A DNA stretch of 64,000 nucleotides, taken from positions 62,001-126,000 of the forward strand of contig CAYGOT010000004.1 of NCBI GenBank assembly GCA_964351595.1, in the 5' to 3' direction. Shown here piece after piece: positions 41,576 through 50,595 of the stretch. The position numbers and the translations under genes were made by a program. Position 1 is the first letter of the stretch. Every line of letters starts with the position of its first letter. Under the pieces are notes generated by a model. That model made no database searches and was not told where the DNA came from. It worked only from the letters and a program-made list of their open reading frames with translations. Source of the DNA: UBA6059 sp964351595 (GTDB lineage Bacteria > Bacteroidota > Bacteroidia > Cytophagales > Cyclobacteriaceae).

Positions 41576-42421
41576 TTAATCCTCTGGGATTGCCATCGTC
41601 CAGATGGGCTTGTCACTCTTGTTCACCACATTCTTAGAAATAAATCCTGTAAACAGCGACTCCAACCCTCTTCGATGATGAGTAGCTAGCGCGATCATAT
41701 CCGCATCAATTTCATCAGCAAAATCCAGTATGGCGTCTACTTCGTCGCTATCCTTGACAGCTGTGGTACTGAAGTTGTCAAAACCAAACTGCTCGGCAAA
41801 CTCATCTATTCTGCGCTTGACATCTTTCTCTAAGATCCACTCTGAGTCATAGGCCTTCACCAGGTGCAAGTGTGCGTCATAGTGGGCTTGCATATTCTTC
41901 AGCTCTCCGATGATGGACTCCTGCTCGATTCGTAGGTCGGTGGCAAATACGATGCTCTTAATATTACTTAGGTCGCATTTACTCTTTACCGTGATTACCG
42001 GACATGCAGCCGTCCTCACGACTTTATCTGCTACAGAGCCCACAAGGAGGTTAACAATACCGCTGGCGCCTTTCGACCCCATCACGGTCAGACTACTCTT
42101 GTGTTCGGCGATTACCTTGGATATCTGCTCATACGCATGCCCAATCTCTATTCTATACTTTAAGAGTATGTCAGAATACTCACTCTCATTGACCAGCTTA
42201 TCCATCCGTTCTTTGGTCTTCTCCATGAGTTTTACCACATAGACATTATCCATAGGTGAATAATCTACAATGCCCATGGTATTGAAACTTTGAGCTGTAG
42301 GATCCTCTATCACATGGACTAACAATACCTCCGAACCAGTTTCTTTCGCAAGCGAGTGAGCTGAATGGAGAGCATTCATTGATTCTTCTGAAAAATCGAT
42401 GGGAACAAGTATTCTTTTCAT
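41576..42421 (-). CDS. universal stress protein, tandem UspA domains
   Basis: A 281-residue protein with two UspA domains. Domain 1 (residues 1-148) has the ATP-binding signature GSKGASGIVNLLVGSVADKV; domain 2 begins SIVFATDLRIEQ and its equivalent loop (ATHHRRGLESLFTG) is degenerate. Cytosolic stress or adhesion-related function as for other tandem Usps. Confidence 0.87.
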   Translation of the reverse strand: MKRILVPIDFSEESMNALHSAHSLAKETGSEVLLVHVIEDPTAQSFNTMGIVDYSPMDNVYVVKLMEKTKERMDKLVNESEYSDILLKYRIEIGHAYEQISKVIAEHKSSLTVMGSKGASGIVNLLVGSVADKVVRTAACPVITVKSKCDLSNIKSIVFATDLRIEQESIIGELKNMQAHYDAHLHLVKAYDSEWILEKDVKRRIDEFAEQFGFDNFSTTAVKDSDEVDAILDFADEIDADMIALATHHRRGLESLFTGFISKNVVNKSDKPIWTMAIPED

Positions 42422-42532
42422 TTGAGTATCTGTTTTTACGGAATTTAGGAATATGACCTTAAATTACCCATGAATTTGGTCATAATCTAGACTCCATTTA
42501 AGCAGTTATCCCACTCAAATCAGACAAATCTA

Positions 42533-43090
42533 ATGTCGAATACATTCAAGAATTGGATTGGCAACCCGTTGCTATTGATTGTCCTCATTGCCTGTAGTCA
42601 TGCTTTACTTGGTCAGGAAAAAGTAAATCCGGTGATCAAGAATTATGGTGGGATCTATGCGATACCCTCGGCAGAAGAAACGCCTTCCAGCGACCTTGAA
42701 TACAATATCGTTATTGATATCAGATCAGGGCCTTCATCTCCGGATGAGATCAATCCAGCGCTTAACAATATCGCACGTATGCTCAATCTACATGCCGTCG
42801 GGGGTACATCACCCGATAAAATAAAAGTGAAGGCGGTCATTCACAATATGGCTACTCCATCAATCGCCGATAATGCAACCTACCAAGCCAAGTTCGGTAC
42901 GGATAACCCCAACATCGGGCTGATCCAGGAGCTTACTGACGCGGGTGTAGAATTGTTTGTCTGTGGTCAGAGTATGATCGCCAGGGACTATCCCTTTAAT
43001 GGCCTCAACCCAAATATTAAACTCAGCGTTTCCGCATTAACCGTCATGACCACCTACGAAATCCAAGGCTATACAAGTCTCGTTTTCTAG
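42533..43090 (+). CDS. exported DsrE/DsrF-like protein
   Basis: A 185-residue protein with an N-terminal signal (LLLIVLIACSHALLGQ) and a DsrE-like alpha/beta domain: NIVIDIRSGPSSPDEI as first strand, KVKAVIHNMATPSI, and GVELFVCGQSMIARDYPF with the conserved Cys. Such periplasmic DsrE proteins may bind small thiols. First gene of a run with glutaminyl cyclase and SCP2 proteins (10 and 15 nt gaps). Confidence 0.78.
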   Translation: MSNTFKNWIGNPLLLIVLIACSHALLGQEKVNPVIKNYGGIYAIPSAEETPSSDLEYNIVIDIRSGPSSPDEINPALNNIARMLNLHAVGGTSPDKIKVKAVIHNMATPSIADNATYQAKFGTDNPNIGLIQELTDAGVELFVCGQSMIARDYPFNGLNPNIKLSVSALTVMTTYEIQGYTSLVF

Positions 43091-43099
43091 AAATTTCCG

Positions 43100-44173
43100 A
43101 TGAAGAATATAGTCTATTTTCTGGCCTTAGGCCTTTGTTTGGGAGTCCTTTCTTGCGGTAGCGAAAAAGAGCAACCCAAAAGCCCAAGGATAAAAAACAG
43201 TACCTCCATCATTTCGCCAAAAAGCAGTGATCGATTTACATTGTCCGACTCCATACCGGTCACCGTAGGCCTGAAGGGCGACTCACTCAGTATCACAGAA
43301 GTAGTCGTGAGAGTTGGCTTGGATACAGTAGCGACCGGCACCACCTTGGATTTGCTGTTGCCACCTATCGGAATAGTAGGCGACATTCGACTCAACATTA
43401 GCGCTACGCTGAGTAATGGGAAGACAGAGTCGTACAGTGTCACCACCAAAGTATTCGCCGATAGGGCGCCTGATGAGTACACCTATCGGATAATCAACAC
43501 ATACCCACATCAAACGAATGCTTATACCCAAGGGCTATTAGTCCATAATGGTAAGATGTACGAAAGCAATGGCGAGCGCGGCTCCTCTGACTTAAGAGTC
43601 ATTGACATCACGAGTGGGAATGTTGAAAAGAAAGTCAATATTGAAGATCGATACTTCGGAGAGGGCCTGACCCTCTGGCAAGACAAACTATTTCAGCTTA
43701 CCTGGACAGCAAATACTTGTCTCATCTATGATGCTCAGACATTAGAAGAAATTGGGCAGTTCAGCTATCCAACAGAAGGATGGGGTATCACTACAATGGG
43801 CGATGAGCTAGTTATGTCTGACGGTACAGACCACCTGTATATCAGAGACCCGGAGACATTTGAGGTAGTGAGGCAAGGTCAGGTACGTGATGACCAGCGT
43901 CCGATATTCAAGCTCAATGAGCTGGAGTACGTTGACGGTAGTATCTATGCCAACGTCTATGAGACTGACGAAATAGTCATCATCAATCCTCAGACATTCG
44001 CGGTAGAGGGTCGCATCAATCTGGACGGAATACTGGATAGCAGTACTGTGAGTGGGCGCCTGGATGTACTCAACGGCATTGCTTACGACAGTGATTCTGG
44101 TAAGTTATACGTGACCGGCAAACTCTGGCCAAAACTGTTTGAAATCGAACTGGTTAAGAAAAAGACATTATAA
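43100..44173 (+). CDS. glutaminyl-peptide cyclotransferase lipoprotein
   Basis: A 357-residue lipoprotein (LGVLSC, C19). After an Ig-like N-terminal domain (~40-130) comes a five-bladed propeller of the plant/bacterial type I glutaminyl cyclase: NTYPHQTNAYTQGLLVHNGK, YESNGERGSSDLRVID, YFGEGLTLWQDKLFQLTW and LNELEYVDGSIYANVY. Catalyses N-terminal Gln to pyroglutamate on exported proteins. It is of interest that the window also holds a complete 5-oxoprolinase operon. Confidence 0.85.
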   Translation: MKNIVYFLALGLCLGVLSCGSEKEQPKSPRIKNSTSIISPKSSDRFTLSDSIPVTVGLKGDSLSITEVVVRVGLDTVATGTTLDLLLPPIGIVGDIRLNISATLSNGKTESYSVTTKVFADRAPDEYTYRIINTYPHQTNAYTQGLLVHNGKMYESNGERGSSDLRVIDITSGNVEKKVNIEDRYFGEGLTLWQDKLFQLTWTANTCLIYDAQTLEEIGQFSYPTEGWGITTMGDELVMSDGTDHLYIRDPETFEVVRQGQVRDDQRPIFKLNELEYVDGSIYANVYETDEIVIINPQTFAVEGRINLDGILDSSTVSGRLDVLNGIAYDSDSGKLYVTGKLWPKLFEIELVKKKTL

Positions 44174-44188
44174 ACTAAATAAACATAC

Positions 44189-44485
44189 ATGAGCTTAGAA
44201 AATGCAACCAACAAGGTGAAAGAGATGGCCGCATCTAGTGCTGGCAGTCTCGGTTCATCTGTAAAATTCAAATTCGCGGAAGGGGTGATTCTACTCGATG
44301 ATACTGTATCTCCGCCTAGTGTAAGTAATGATGACTCAGAGGCACAGTGCACGGTCGCTATCGATCTCGATGATTTCATGAAACTGACCAATGGTGACCT
44401 GGATCCGATGAGCGCCTTCATGGGTGGCATGATGAAGATCGACGGGGACATGAGCGTAGCTATGAAGCTGACGAGTTTGTTTTGA
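44189..44485 (+). CDS. SCP2 sterol-binding-like protein
   Basis: A 98-residue SCP2-fold protein: VKFKFAEGVILLDD, then AQCTVAIDLDDFMKLTNGDL and MGGMMKIDGDMSVAMKLTSLF, the usual C-terminal hydrophobic pocket. Binds lipids or fatty acyl groups in the cytosol. Last gene of the DsrE-QC-SCP2 run, ended by a strong hairpin. Confidence 0.85.
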   Translation: MSLENATNKVKEMAASSAGSLGSSVKFKFAEGVILLDDTVSPPSVSNDDSEAQCTVAIDLDDFMKLTNGDLDPMSAFMGGMMKIDGDMSVAMKLTSLF

Positions 44486-44503
44486 ATTACTCTGGCAAGA
44501 ACA

Positions 44504-44527
44504 AGAAAGGTGCCGAAGCACCTTTCT
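44504..44527. terminator. 10-bp stem with CGAA loop
   Basis: AGAAAGGTGC - CGAA - GCACCTTTCT between convergent genes; likely bidirectional terminator. Confidence 0.7.
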
Positions 44528-44583
44528 CTGCTAGTTGAAATAGTTAGACATTTTGTCGGTCCGTTACATTCTTTAGCTTCGAC

Positions 44584-45072
44584 TCAGTTCGGAGAGTGCA
44601 GCCCCATCTTATTCCCTTCTGAGTCGAGGAATAAGGCAAAAAATCCACTTTCATCTGCGTGTGCCGTCTTGGGCACAATGATTTCACCTCCGCTCTTTTC
44701 CACTTTATCAAGAATGGTTTGGAGGTTGTCGCCACCATTGAGATAAATCGTTATTCCTTCAGCTGACGGTTGGTAACCCTCACCCTTCATGATCACTCCG
44801 GTCACCATCTGTCCTTCGTATGGCAGGAGTCCCATTTCCATACCTGGAAATTCCATGGGTTCAATACTAATGCCGAGTATTCCTTGATAAAAATTGATGG
44901 CTCTCATAATGTCAGTAGCTGGGATTTCAAAAATGGATATGAAGGTATTCATGCGAACATTGTTTTGGTTGTCTGATAAGTTTTCGGACTGAGCCATTGC
45001 GCTAGTAACATTGACGCAACTGATGAGGCCCAGAGCAAGGGTGATTGATAGTTGATAATTACTGCATCTCAT
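44584..45072 (-). CDS. exported VOC-family (glyoxalase-like) protein
   Basis: A 162-residue protein: signal-like N-terminus (residues 1-27, ending SAMAQ) and a VOC (glyoxalase/bleomycin-resistance) module with FISIFEIPATDIMRAINFYQ, and NKMGLHSP at the end with a metal-type His. Most VOC relatives are cytosolic, so export is unusual. It lies downstream of an AraC regulator on the same strand with a 13-bp inverted repeat between them. Confidence 0.75.
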   Translation of the reverse strand: MRCSNYQLSITLALGLISCVNVTSAMAQSENLSDNQNNVRMNTFISIFEIPATDIMRAINFYQGILGISIEPMEFPGMEMGLLPYEGQMVTGVIMKGEGYQPSAEGITIYLNGGDNLQTILDKVEKSGGEIIVPKTAHADESGFFALFLDSEGNKMGLHSPN

Positions 45073-45074
45073 TG

Positions 45075-45124
45075 TTTCTACTTTTCGATTTGACGCATAG
45101 ATACATCTGTCCGAAAAGTAGAAA
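45075..45124. promoter_or_regulatory. 13-bp inverted repeat arms 24 nt apart
   Basis: TTTCTACTTTTCG (45075-45087) and its exact reverse complement (45112-45124) sit immediately upstream of the VOC start codon. Arm spacing of 24 nt is the same as at the PadR operator (10710-10763). Either an operator for the VOC gene or a stem with a large loop at the end of the AraC transcript. Confidence 0.5.
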
Positions 45125-45142
45125 TTGTAAAAGTGCGACAGA

Positions 45143-45964
45143 CTAGTCTTTAGAATAAATGAGAGATGAGAGGATCATCTGATCATCACTCAAATATTCT
45201 TTGGGGCTGGTTCCGGTAAATTCTTTAAAGTCTTTGATGAAATGAGCCTGATCGTAGTATTCACTCTCGTATGCGATCTGAGTCAGGTTTTCACCTTTCT
45301 GTTCCAGCATCAATTTTAGAGCTGCTTGCAACCTTATAATTTTACCAAGTTGTTTGGGACTGATCCCAACTTGCTTTGAAAATTTTCGCTCAAGGTCTCT
45401 TCTCCTCGACAGCTCGTCTTTGAGTATAGATTTGATGGGCTCATTACCCTTGGTACGTACCAGGGCATCAACGGTAGATTTCACGATGTTGTCAACAACA
45501 AACTGGTCTGAGAGTCGGCTAAGCAAAAAGCTTTCTATTACTTCTATTCTTGATTGGGTAGATGAAGCTTTGATTATTTTTTGTTCCATTTCTCTTACCA
45601 AACTCTTTTCGAACAAAGATGTCAGAGGTGTTTCCTTATCTGCCAATTCCTGAATTGGTCTTATGATGAAATTGGCAAAACCGAAAGGGTAAAACCTAAT
45701 GGCAATTGTATTGACATACCCAGTCGGCTGCACATAGTAGGGTTTGGTGATCTGTCCAAACACCATCGCGCGTGGTTGAATAATAAAATCCGTTTCTGAG
45801 GTGTATCGTCTTACATCGTCCCCAAGGATGAAGCACATTTCAATACATCCATCAGGAATAATCCGTTGTTTAGGAGTCTCCACGTCACCTGGCACTTCCA
45901 AAATCCAGTAACATTTTACAATAGCAGCTAAATCAGGGTGAGGCGCGAAGGTTTCATAGTTCAT
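45143..45964 (-). CDS. AraC-family transcriptional regulator
   Basis: A 273-residue regulator. The N-terminal domain (DUF6597 type: CYWILEVPGDVETPKQRIIPDG) is a sensing cupin-like region; the C-terminal ~100 residues hold two HTH motifs (RDLERKFSKQVGISPKQLGK and LTQIAYESEYYDQAHFIKDF). FKEFTGTSPKEYL ends the domain as in AraC/XylS. Probably controls the VOC gene downstream. Confidence 0.87.
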   Translation of the reverse strand: MNYETFAPHPDLAAIVKCYWILEVPGDVETPKQRIIPDGCIEMCFILGDDVRRYTSETDFIIQPRAMVFGQITKPYYVQPTGYVNTIAIRFYPFGFANFIIRPIQELADKETPLTSLFEKSLVREMEQKIIKASSTQSRIEVIESFLLSRLSDQFVVDNIVKSTVDALVRTKGNEPIKSILKDELSRRRDLERKFSKQVGISPKQLGKIIRLQAALKLMLEQKGENLTQIAYESEYYDQAHFIKDFKEFTGTSPKEYLSDDQMILSSLIYSKD

Positions 45965-46006
45965 TGGCTTATTCTTATAGATTCTTACAAAGAATCATCA
46001 GGGCGA

Positions 46007-47047
46007 CTAATAACTCCAATCGTGTTGATCCAGGCACTCAAGACAAGCTGACAATAGATCGATGGATCCCTGGATATCTGACTTGTGTGCCATCTCGATC
46101 ACCTGATGCAGGTGTCGCGTAGGAATAGAGACCGCACCGGATATAGCACCATCCTTGCCGCGCTGCTGCAACGAAGCGGTATCCGTACCACCGGCCGTCA
46201 GTATCTCAGGCTGCCATTTGATACTATGCTTATCAGCTGTCTTCTTCATGAAATCCACCATACGATAGTCACTGATCGCAGAAGCGTCCATGATCTTGAT
46301 CGCTGTGCCTTCACCAAGTTTGGTAATCATCTCATGCGCTTGAGCACCTGGCAGATCAAACGCAATGGTCGTATCCAACCCAAATCCAAAGTCTGGATTG
46401 ATACTGTGCGCTGCTACATTGGCTCCTCTAAGTCCTACCTCCTCCTGGACTGTGAACACCCCATAGACATCATAGGGAGTCTCCCTGAGTTTCCTTAAAG
46501 CTTCTATAAGAATAAAGACCGACACTCTATTGTCGATTGACTTGCAGTTGACACACTCCCCCATCTCGATCAGCTCACGCTGACGGGTGATAGGGTCGCC
46601 GATAGCAATCAGTTTCTCTACCTCCTCTTTTGGAAGCCCAAGATCTATGAAGTAATCACTCAGCTTGGACAACTTCGTCCGCTCCTCGGCTGACATCACG
46701 TGTATGGGCTTACTACCCATGACGCCTACCACATCTTCCCTACCGTGAATGATCACCCGCTGAGCGGTGAGCGTCTTTGGATCAAAGCCTCCAAGCGTAT
46801 GAAACCGCACAAAGCCATTGTCATCAATGTGGGTCACGATAAAACCAATTTCGTCCATATGAGCCGCCACCATCGCCCGCTTACTGCTATCCTTTCCTTT
46901 CTTCAGGGTAATGATGTTGCCAAGGTTATCCACCTTAAGTTCATCAACAAGTGGCTCAACCTCAGCAATGATGAAATCACGGATTTTCTTTTCAAAGCCA
47001 GGAGCTCCTGGCGTTTCACATATGGTGCGAAGTAGGTCAATGTTCAT
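46007..47047 (-). CDS. M42-family aminopeptidase (glutamyl aminopeptidase/endoglucanase-like)
   Basis: A 346-residue metallopeptidase. Two-metal ligands are visible: H (AAHMDEIGF), D (KSIDNRV), E (VQEEVGLRG), D (GLDTTIAFD) and H (TRHLHQVIE). These tetrahedral, dodecameric cytosolic enzymes trim peptides from the N-terminus. ATG at 47047 used; a TTG two codons earlier is less likely. Confidence 0.9.
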   Translation of the reverse strand: MNIDLLRTICETPGAPGFEKKIRDFIIAEVEPLVDELKVDNLGNIITLKKGKDSSKRAMVAAHMDEIGFIVTHIDDNGFVRFHTLGGFDPKTLTAQRVIIHGREDVVGVMGSKPIHVMSAEERTKLSKLSDYFIDLGLPKEEVEKLIAIGDPITRQRELIEMGECVNCKSIDNRVSVFILIEALRKLRETPYDVYGVFTVQEEVGLRGANVAAHSINPDFGFGLDTTIAFDLPGAQAHEMITKLGEGTAIKIMDASAISDYRMVDFMKKTADKHSIKWQPEILTAGGTDTASLQQRGKDGAISGAVSIPTRHLHQVIEMAHKSDIQGSIDLLSACLECLDQHDWSY

Positions 47048-47130
47048 GCTCAAACGTTCTTAGATACACCGCGAAAATAACCAGCTAAGCTGAGACCAGT
47101 ATTCAAATTCCACCAAATGAGTGGTAAATC

Positions 47131-47643
47131 TCAATGACCATTTGCCTTCCTACACTTCCTGATCAGCTTCAATGCCCAGTCGTAATGACTGGAAGTACAA
47201 GAGATGAGATAGGCACCTAGCGAAGTAGTACCCGTCCATTTATATCTCTTCTTTTCGAACAACTCCTCATCCGTGTGGCTATTGATCAAATCCATCATCT
47301 GATAATGTGAGTCATTGAAAAGCCTAATCGCTTTCTCAAATGTCATGTCACTATATTTCTCCCGTATTGCCCTATTGAGATCTGGGGTAGTCTTCCAGGT
47401 ATAACCTTTTGCGGGGATGTCAGGCTTAGCCCCAGTCTTGCCTACTTCATACCAGTGGATGACCATAGTATGCCATTCGTGAAGGTGGGCAATTACATCT
47501 CGGATGTTACGGTTGAGGTAGCCTGAAGGGAATTCCTCATACATTGCTTCCGAAGGACAGCTCTCAATGAGCTCGATAATCTTATCATAATTCTGCTGAC
47601 TTTGCTCTAATAGCTGCGCTTTGTTTTTTGGTCTGGCCATCAT
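47131..47643 (-). CDS. ClbS/DfsB-family four-helix bundle protein
   Basis: A 170-residue protein of the ClbS/DfsB family: RPKNKAQLLEQSQQNYDKII at the start, IAHLHEWHTMVIHWYEVGK with the conserved His cluster, and TSSHYDWALKLIRK at the end. ClbS itself hydrolyses colibactin; most members are of unknown function. Two tandem ATG codons make the start ambiguous by one residue. Confidence 0.82.
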   Translation of the reverse strand: MMARPKNKAQLLEQSQQNYDKIIELIESCPSEAMYEEFPSGYLNRNIRDVIAHLHEWHTMVIHWYEVGKTGAKPDIPAKGYTWKTTPDLNRAIREKYSDMTFEKAIRLFNDSHYQMMDLINSHTDEELFEKKRYKWTGTTSLGAYLISCTSSHYDWALKLIRKCRKANGH

Positions 47644-47730
47644 CTTGAGGTGTTAGTACCTACTCAATTTCCTAACGACAGGATCCTCAACCAATGAACA
47701 GCATCAGTTTTTAAGCTGACTGAGCGCACT

Positions 47731-47880
47731 CTAGCCGCGCCCTACTCTGAAGTAACCTAAAATAAGTCCGAGTGCTGCTCCCATTCCAATGTATGTACCC
47801 ATGTCATCATTGGCATAGCCAAATACGGCTCCCATTGCAATGCCAATCACCAGATAAAGTGTAATCTTCCTGATCTTCAT
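47731..47880 (-). CDS. 49-residue glycine-zipper membrane protein
   Basis: Reads MKIRKITLYLVIGIAMGAVF, then a short polar turn (GYANDDMGTY) and a second hydrophobic segment IGMGAALGLILGYF ending RVGRG. Two short helices with GxxxG spacing and basic ends are the pattern of small inner-membrane proteins. Located between the ClbS-like and S41 genes on the same strand; no family name known to me. Confidence 0.6.
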   Translation of the reverse strand: MKIRKITLYLVIGIAMGAVFGYANDDMGTYIGMGAALGLILGYFRVGRG

Positions 47881-47949
47881 AAGATCAAAATTAAGAAAAA
47901 GACATTAGACAAAGATCTCTGGTAACTAGCGTAAACCGAGCAGCGCAAA

Positions 47950-48960
47950 CTACCCTCCCTTAGCCAGCTCTATCGCTCTATCGAGAATTGGGTCAACACC
48001 ATTAGCCACATCAGCTGGGGTTTGCTCAACAAAGATGTCTGGAGCCAGGCCGTGCTCTACGATAAAACCGTCCGGTAGTGAAAGTATGGAGCTCGAGAAA
48101 TTGAAAGCCCAACCATTGGGTAGTTCAGCGCCTGCCGGTACACCACCGCCACCACCGGTGAAGTCTCCGATTTGGGTTACCTGAGGTACTGCTTTCATCA
48201 TGGTCGTGAAAAGGTTAGCTGCGCTGTAGACATTGCGATTTGTCAGCAGGTATACAGGCTTGTTCCATTTTACTACATCATTTTTTGTGTTGGCGTAGAT
48301 CTCTTCCAACTCAGAAAACTCATCCGGTCCCGGCCCACTCTTGAACTGATGATTGTAGACATGCGTGCGCCTCGTGATTAGGCGTTCAATCATACGAAAC
48401 GCATACTGCGGGTCACCACCTTCATTGTTTCTTATATCAATTATTAGGGCCGGTAAATCTTTAAATCGATCTAGCACAAAATCTAGATCATCATCAGAGA
48501 CCGGAGCAGCAAAAGAGCCATAGTAGATATACCCTACTCCCTGGATTTCGCGGTTGATGAGAAATCCGGTGATACGGTAGTCCTTCTCCCAGTAGACGCG
48601 CTCGAGCATGTTGCGGTCAAAGTTTTGCGGATAGTCAAGATAGAGGTCTGGAAACCTTACAATATCAAAGTCTGATCGCAAATTGACATGTCCGTCCTGG
48701 AGCAGTCTGAGCATGTCTTTCATCGTGTCAAACAACTCCACATCTGATGTCGTGGCAGATATATTCGGTCGGTAGACCTCATAGACAGAGTCCCAGTCAA
48801 TATTCTTATACTCAAAGAAAGAGTATCGTTCATTCATGATGTTCCATAGAATGTCAAAGTTCGTAACCGGATCATTGGATGGATTCTTTTCAATAAGTAC
48901 TTCCTCACAAGCGGCAAGCGAGATCAGTACGCCGAAGCAGATGTATAATATATGTCTCAT
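47950..48960 (-). CDS. S41-family peptidase lipoprotein
   Basis: A 336-residue lipoprotein (SLAAC) with a C-terminal processing protease-like domain. NVYSAANLFTTMM contains the candidate catalytic Ser; IIDIRNNEGGDPQYAFRM and GDFTGGGGGVPAGAELPNG are the flanking TSPc strands; there is no PDZ domain. Substrate unknown. It lies 3 nt downstream of an OM-barrel gene, so both are co-transcribed. Confidence 0.85.
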   Translation of the reverse strand: MRHILYICFGVLISLAACEEVLIEKNPSNDPVTNFDILWNIMNERYSFFEYKNIDWDSVYEVYRPNISATTSDVELFDTMKDMLRLLQDGHVNLRSDFDIVRFPDLYLDYPQNFDRNMLERVYWEKDYRITGFLINREIQGVGYIYYGSFAAPVSDDDLDFVLDRFKDLPALIIDIRNNEGGDPQYAFRMIERLITRRTHVYNHQFKSGPGPDEFSELEEIYANTKNDVVKWNKPVYLLTNRNVYSAANLFTTMMKAVPQVTQIGDFTGGGGGVPAGAELPNGWAFNFSSSILSLPDGFIVEHGLAPDIFVEQTPADVANGVDPILDRAIELAKGG

Positions 48961-48963
48961 AGA

Positions 48964-49770
48964 TCAGTAGTTAAAGTATCTGGAAAATGTAATGCTGTGT
49001 GTGGCGACATTGAGCTGATGCACTTTATTGTAGCTGTAGTAGTCCCATTGATAGGCCAGGCTCATCAGGTTGCCTGATCGGAGCTTATAGAGTAGCTCAA
49101 CTTTGGAAATCATTCGGAAGTAGCTGCCAAAAGATGACAATCCGTGCTCCTCTATGCGTTCATTAAAGAACTTCGACTCAGGATTCACAAAATTGTAGAC
49201 AGAGACAAAATTGGGACGCATCGCTAAGGAAATTAGCGGTAGCCCCAGAGCGTATCTTACCAGAAAATCTCTTTGCTTCCATCGGAAGCTTCGCTGCAAC
49301 CCACCCTCAAGTGAGAGCGAAGTAAAGGAATCAAAAGGAAGTATACTGTTATCCAACTGATTGTGCAGCCGCGCGTTGTTGAGGGTACGAAATCCTCCGC
49401 CAAGGAAGACTTCATTGCCCTTACCGAAATCCGTAAGATGTCGCAGATACAGATAGTCAAAGTTGAAACCAAAGTTGGTGGCTTTACCGCGCTCCGATTC
49501 TTTATAGTAGGCCGACCTAAGTCCGCCCACACTGAGGGCAACATCTATGATGCGCCAGCGCCGAGCAGTAAATTTTTGAAGACTTGGATTGACTCTAAAA
49601 CTAGTGCCGCCATACCTCACCGGAGACATGGCTTCATCCCACACAGTTTGCACGGATAGTCCAAGACCTGTGACCCAGTGGCGACCATATTTCATGGAAA
49701 GTGAGTCTCCATTCGCCCTGACCACTAAGGATATCAGCACGTAGGAGAAGATGAGAAATGTTCTTTTCAT
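48964..49770 (-). CDS. outer-membrane barrel protein upstream of S41 peptidase
   Basis: A 268-residue exported protein (signal peptide to ~residue 20) with repeated amphipathic strands (LGGGFRTLNNARLHN, VELLYKLRSGNLMSLAYQWD) and a last strand ending ITFSRYFNY. Likely OM barrel. The S41 lipoprotein immediately after it suggests a peptidase-barrel unit in the envelope. Confidence 0.7.
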   Translation of the reverse strand: MKRTFLIFSYVLISLVVRANGDSLSMKYGRHWVTGLGLSVQTVWDEAMSPVRYGGTSFRVNPSLQKFTARRWRIIDVALSVGGLRSAYYKESERGKATNFGFNFDYLYLRHLTDFGKGNEVFLGGGFRTLNNARLHNQLDNSILPFDSFTSLSLEGGLQRSFRWKQRDFLVRYALGLPLISLAMRPNFVSVYNFVNPESKFFNERIEEHGLSSFGSYFRMISKVELLYKLRSGNLMSLAYQWDYYSYNKVHQLNVATHSITFSRYFNY

Positions 49771-49962
49771 TTAGTTCTTGATTGTTCATGGTCAAAGTAT
49801 CGATGCGTCCCTCGAGGGTTGTATGAGCACATGAAAAAACTTTGGCTGCCCAGCAATTTTGTTCCTGTTGGCATGATGAAACTCATCCTGTGATTGGATC
49901 ATTGATCATTTTATCTCCGGATGACATGATTCATATTTATTGTAGATAAATGATAAACTGCC

Positions 49963-50565
49963 ATGAAAGCGCTAGATCTGCATCAAGAGTATCCTCAGTA
50001 TTTCAGAGCACTCCCACAGCCCGAGTTTGTACACCTTGACAAGGGCAAGTTTATCGCCATTGATGGTAATGGGTCAGCAGGTACCAGCGCCATGTCATCA
50101 AGGATCAAGGCGCTCTACCCAGTGGCTTCACGCATCAGGCATCACTACCGTGAACAAGGGCGTGACTTCATCATACCCCAGCTGGAAAGTGAATGGTGGG
50201 CCAGTAGTAGGAAACCAATTCATAAAATTCCCAAAGAAGAACGTAGGTGGAAGTTGATGATTCGGGTACCAAATTATGTAGAGCCTCATGTCGTAGAGCA
50301 GGCCAAGAAAGATGCGATCATCCATGACAGGGTCATGGCTGCACTCTGGATCAGACTTGAGTCCGAAAGCCCTCATGATGCCGTGCAGATGCTGCATATC
50401 GGACCCTGGTCACGCGAGGCAGATACAATCAAACTGATGCGCCGCTTCATCAAACAAAAGAATTTGGTGCTGGACGGGCATCACCATGAAGTCTACCTAT
50501 CCGATCCGCACCACACTGATCCGGCACGACTGAGGACCATCCTCAGACAAGACGTAGTGGTTTAG
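49963..50565 (+). CDS. GyrI-like small-molecule-binding domain protein
   Basis: A 200-residue protein with GyrI/SbmC features: FVHLDKGKFIAIDGNGSAGT, then WKLMIRVPNYVEPHVVEQA and MLHIGPWSREADTIKLM where the fold's second repeat lies; the histidine-rich LDGHHHEVYLSDPHHTDP ends it. Likely binds and possibly hydrolyses small compounds in the cytosol. Stand-alone gene. Confidence 0.8.
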   Translation: MKALDLHQEYPQYFRALPQPEFVHLDKGKFIAIDGNGSAGTSAMSSRIKALYPVASRIRHHYREQGRDFIIPQLESEWWASSRKPIHKIPKEERRWKLMIRVPNYVEPHVVEQAKKDAIIHDRVMAALWIRLESESPHDAVQMLHIGPWSREADTIKLMRRFIKQKNLVLDGHHHEVYLSDPHHTDPARLRTILRQDVVV

Positions 50566-50595
50566 CCAACGCACTGATCATCTTAGCTGCGTCGG

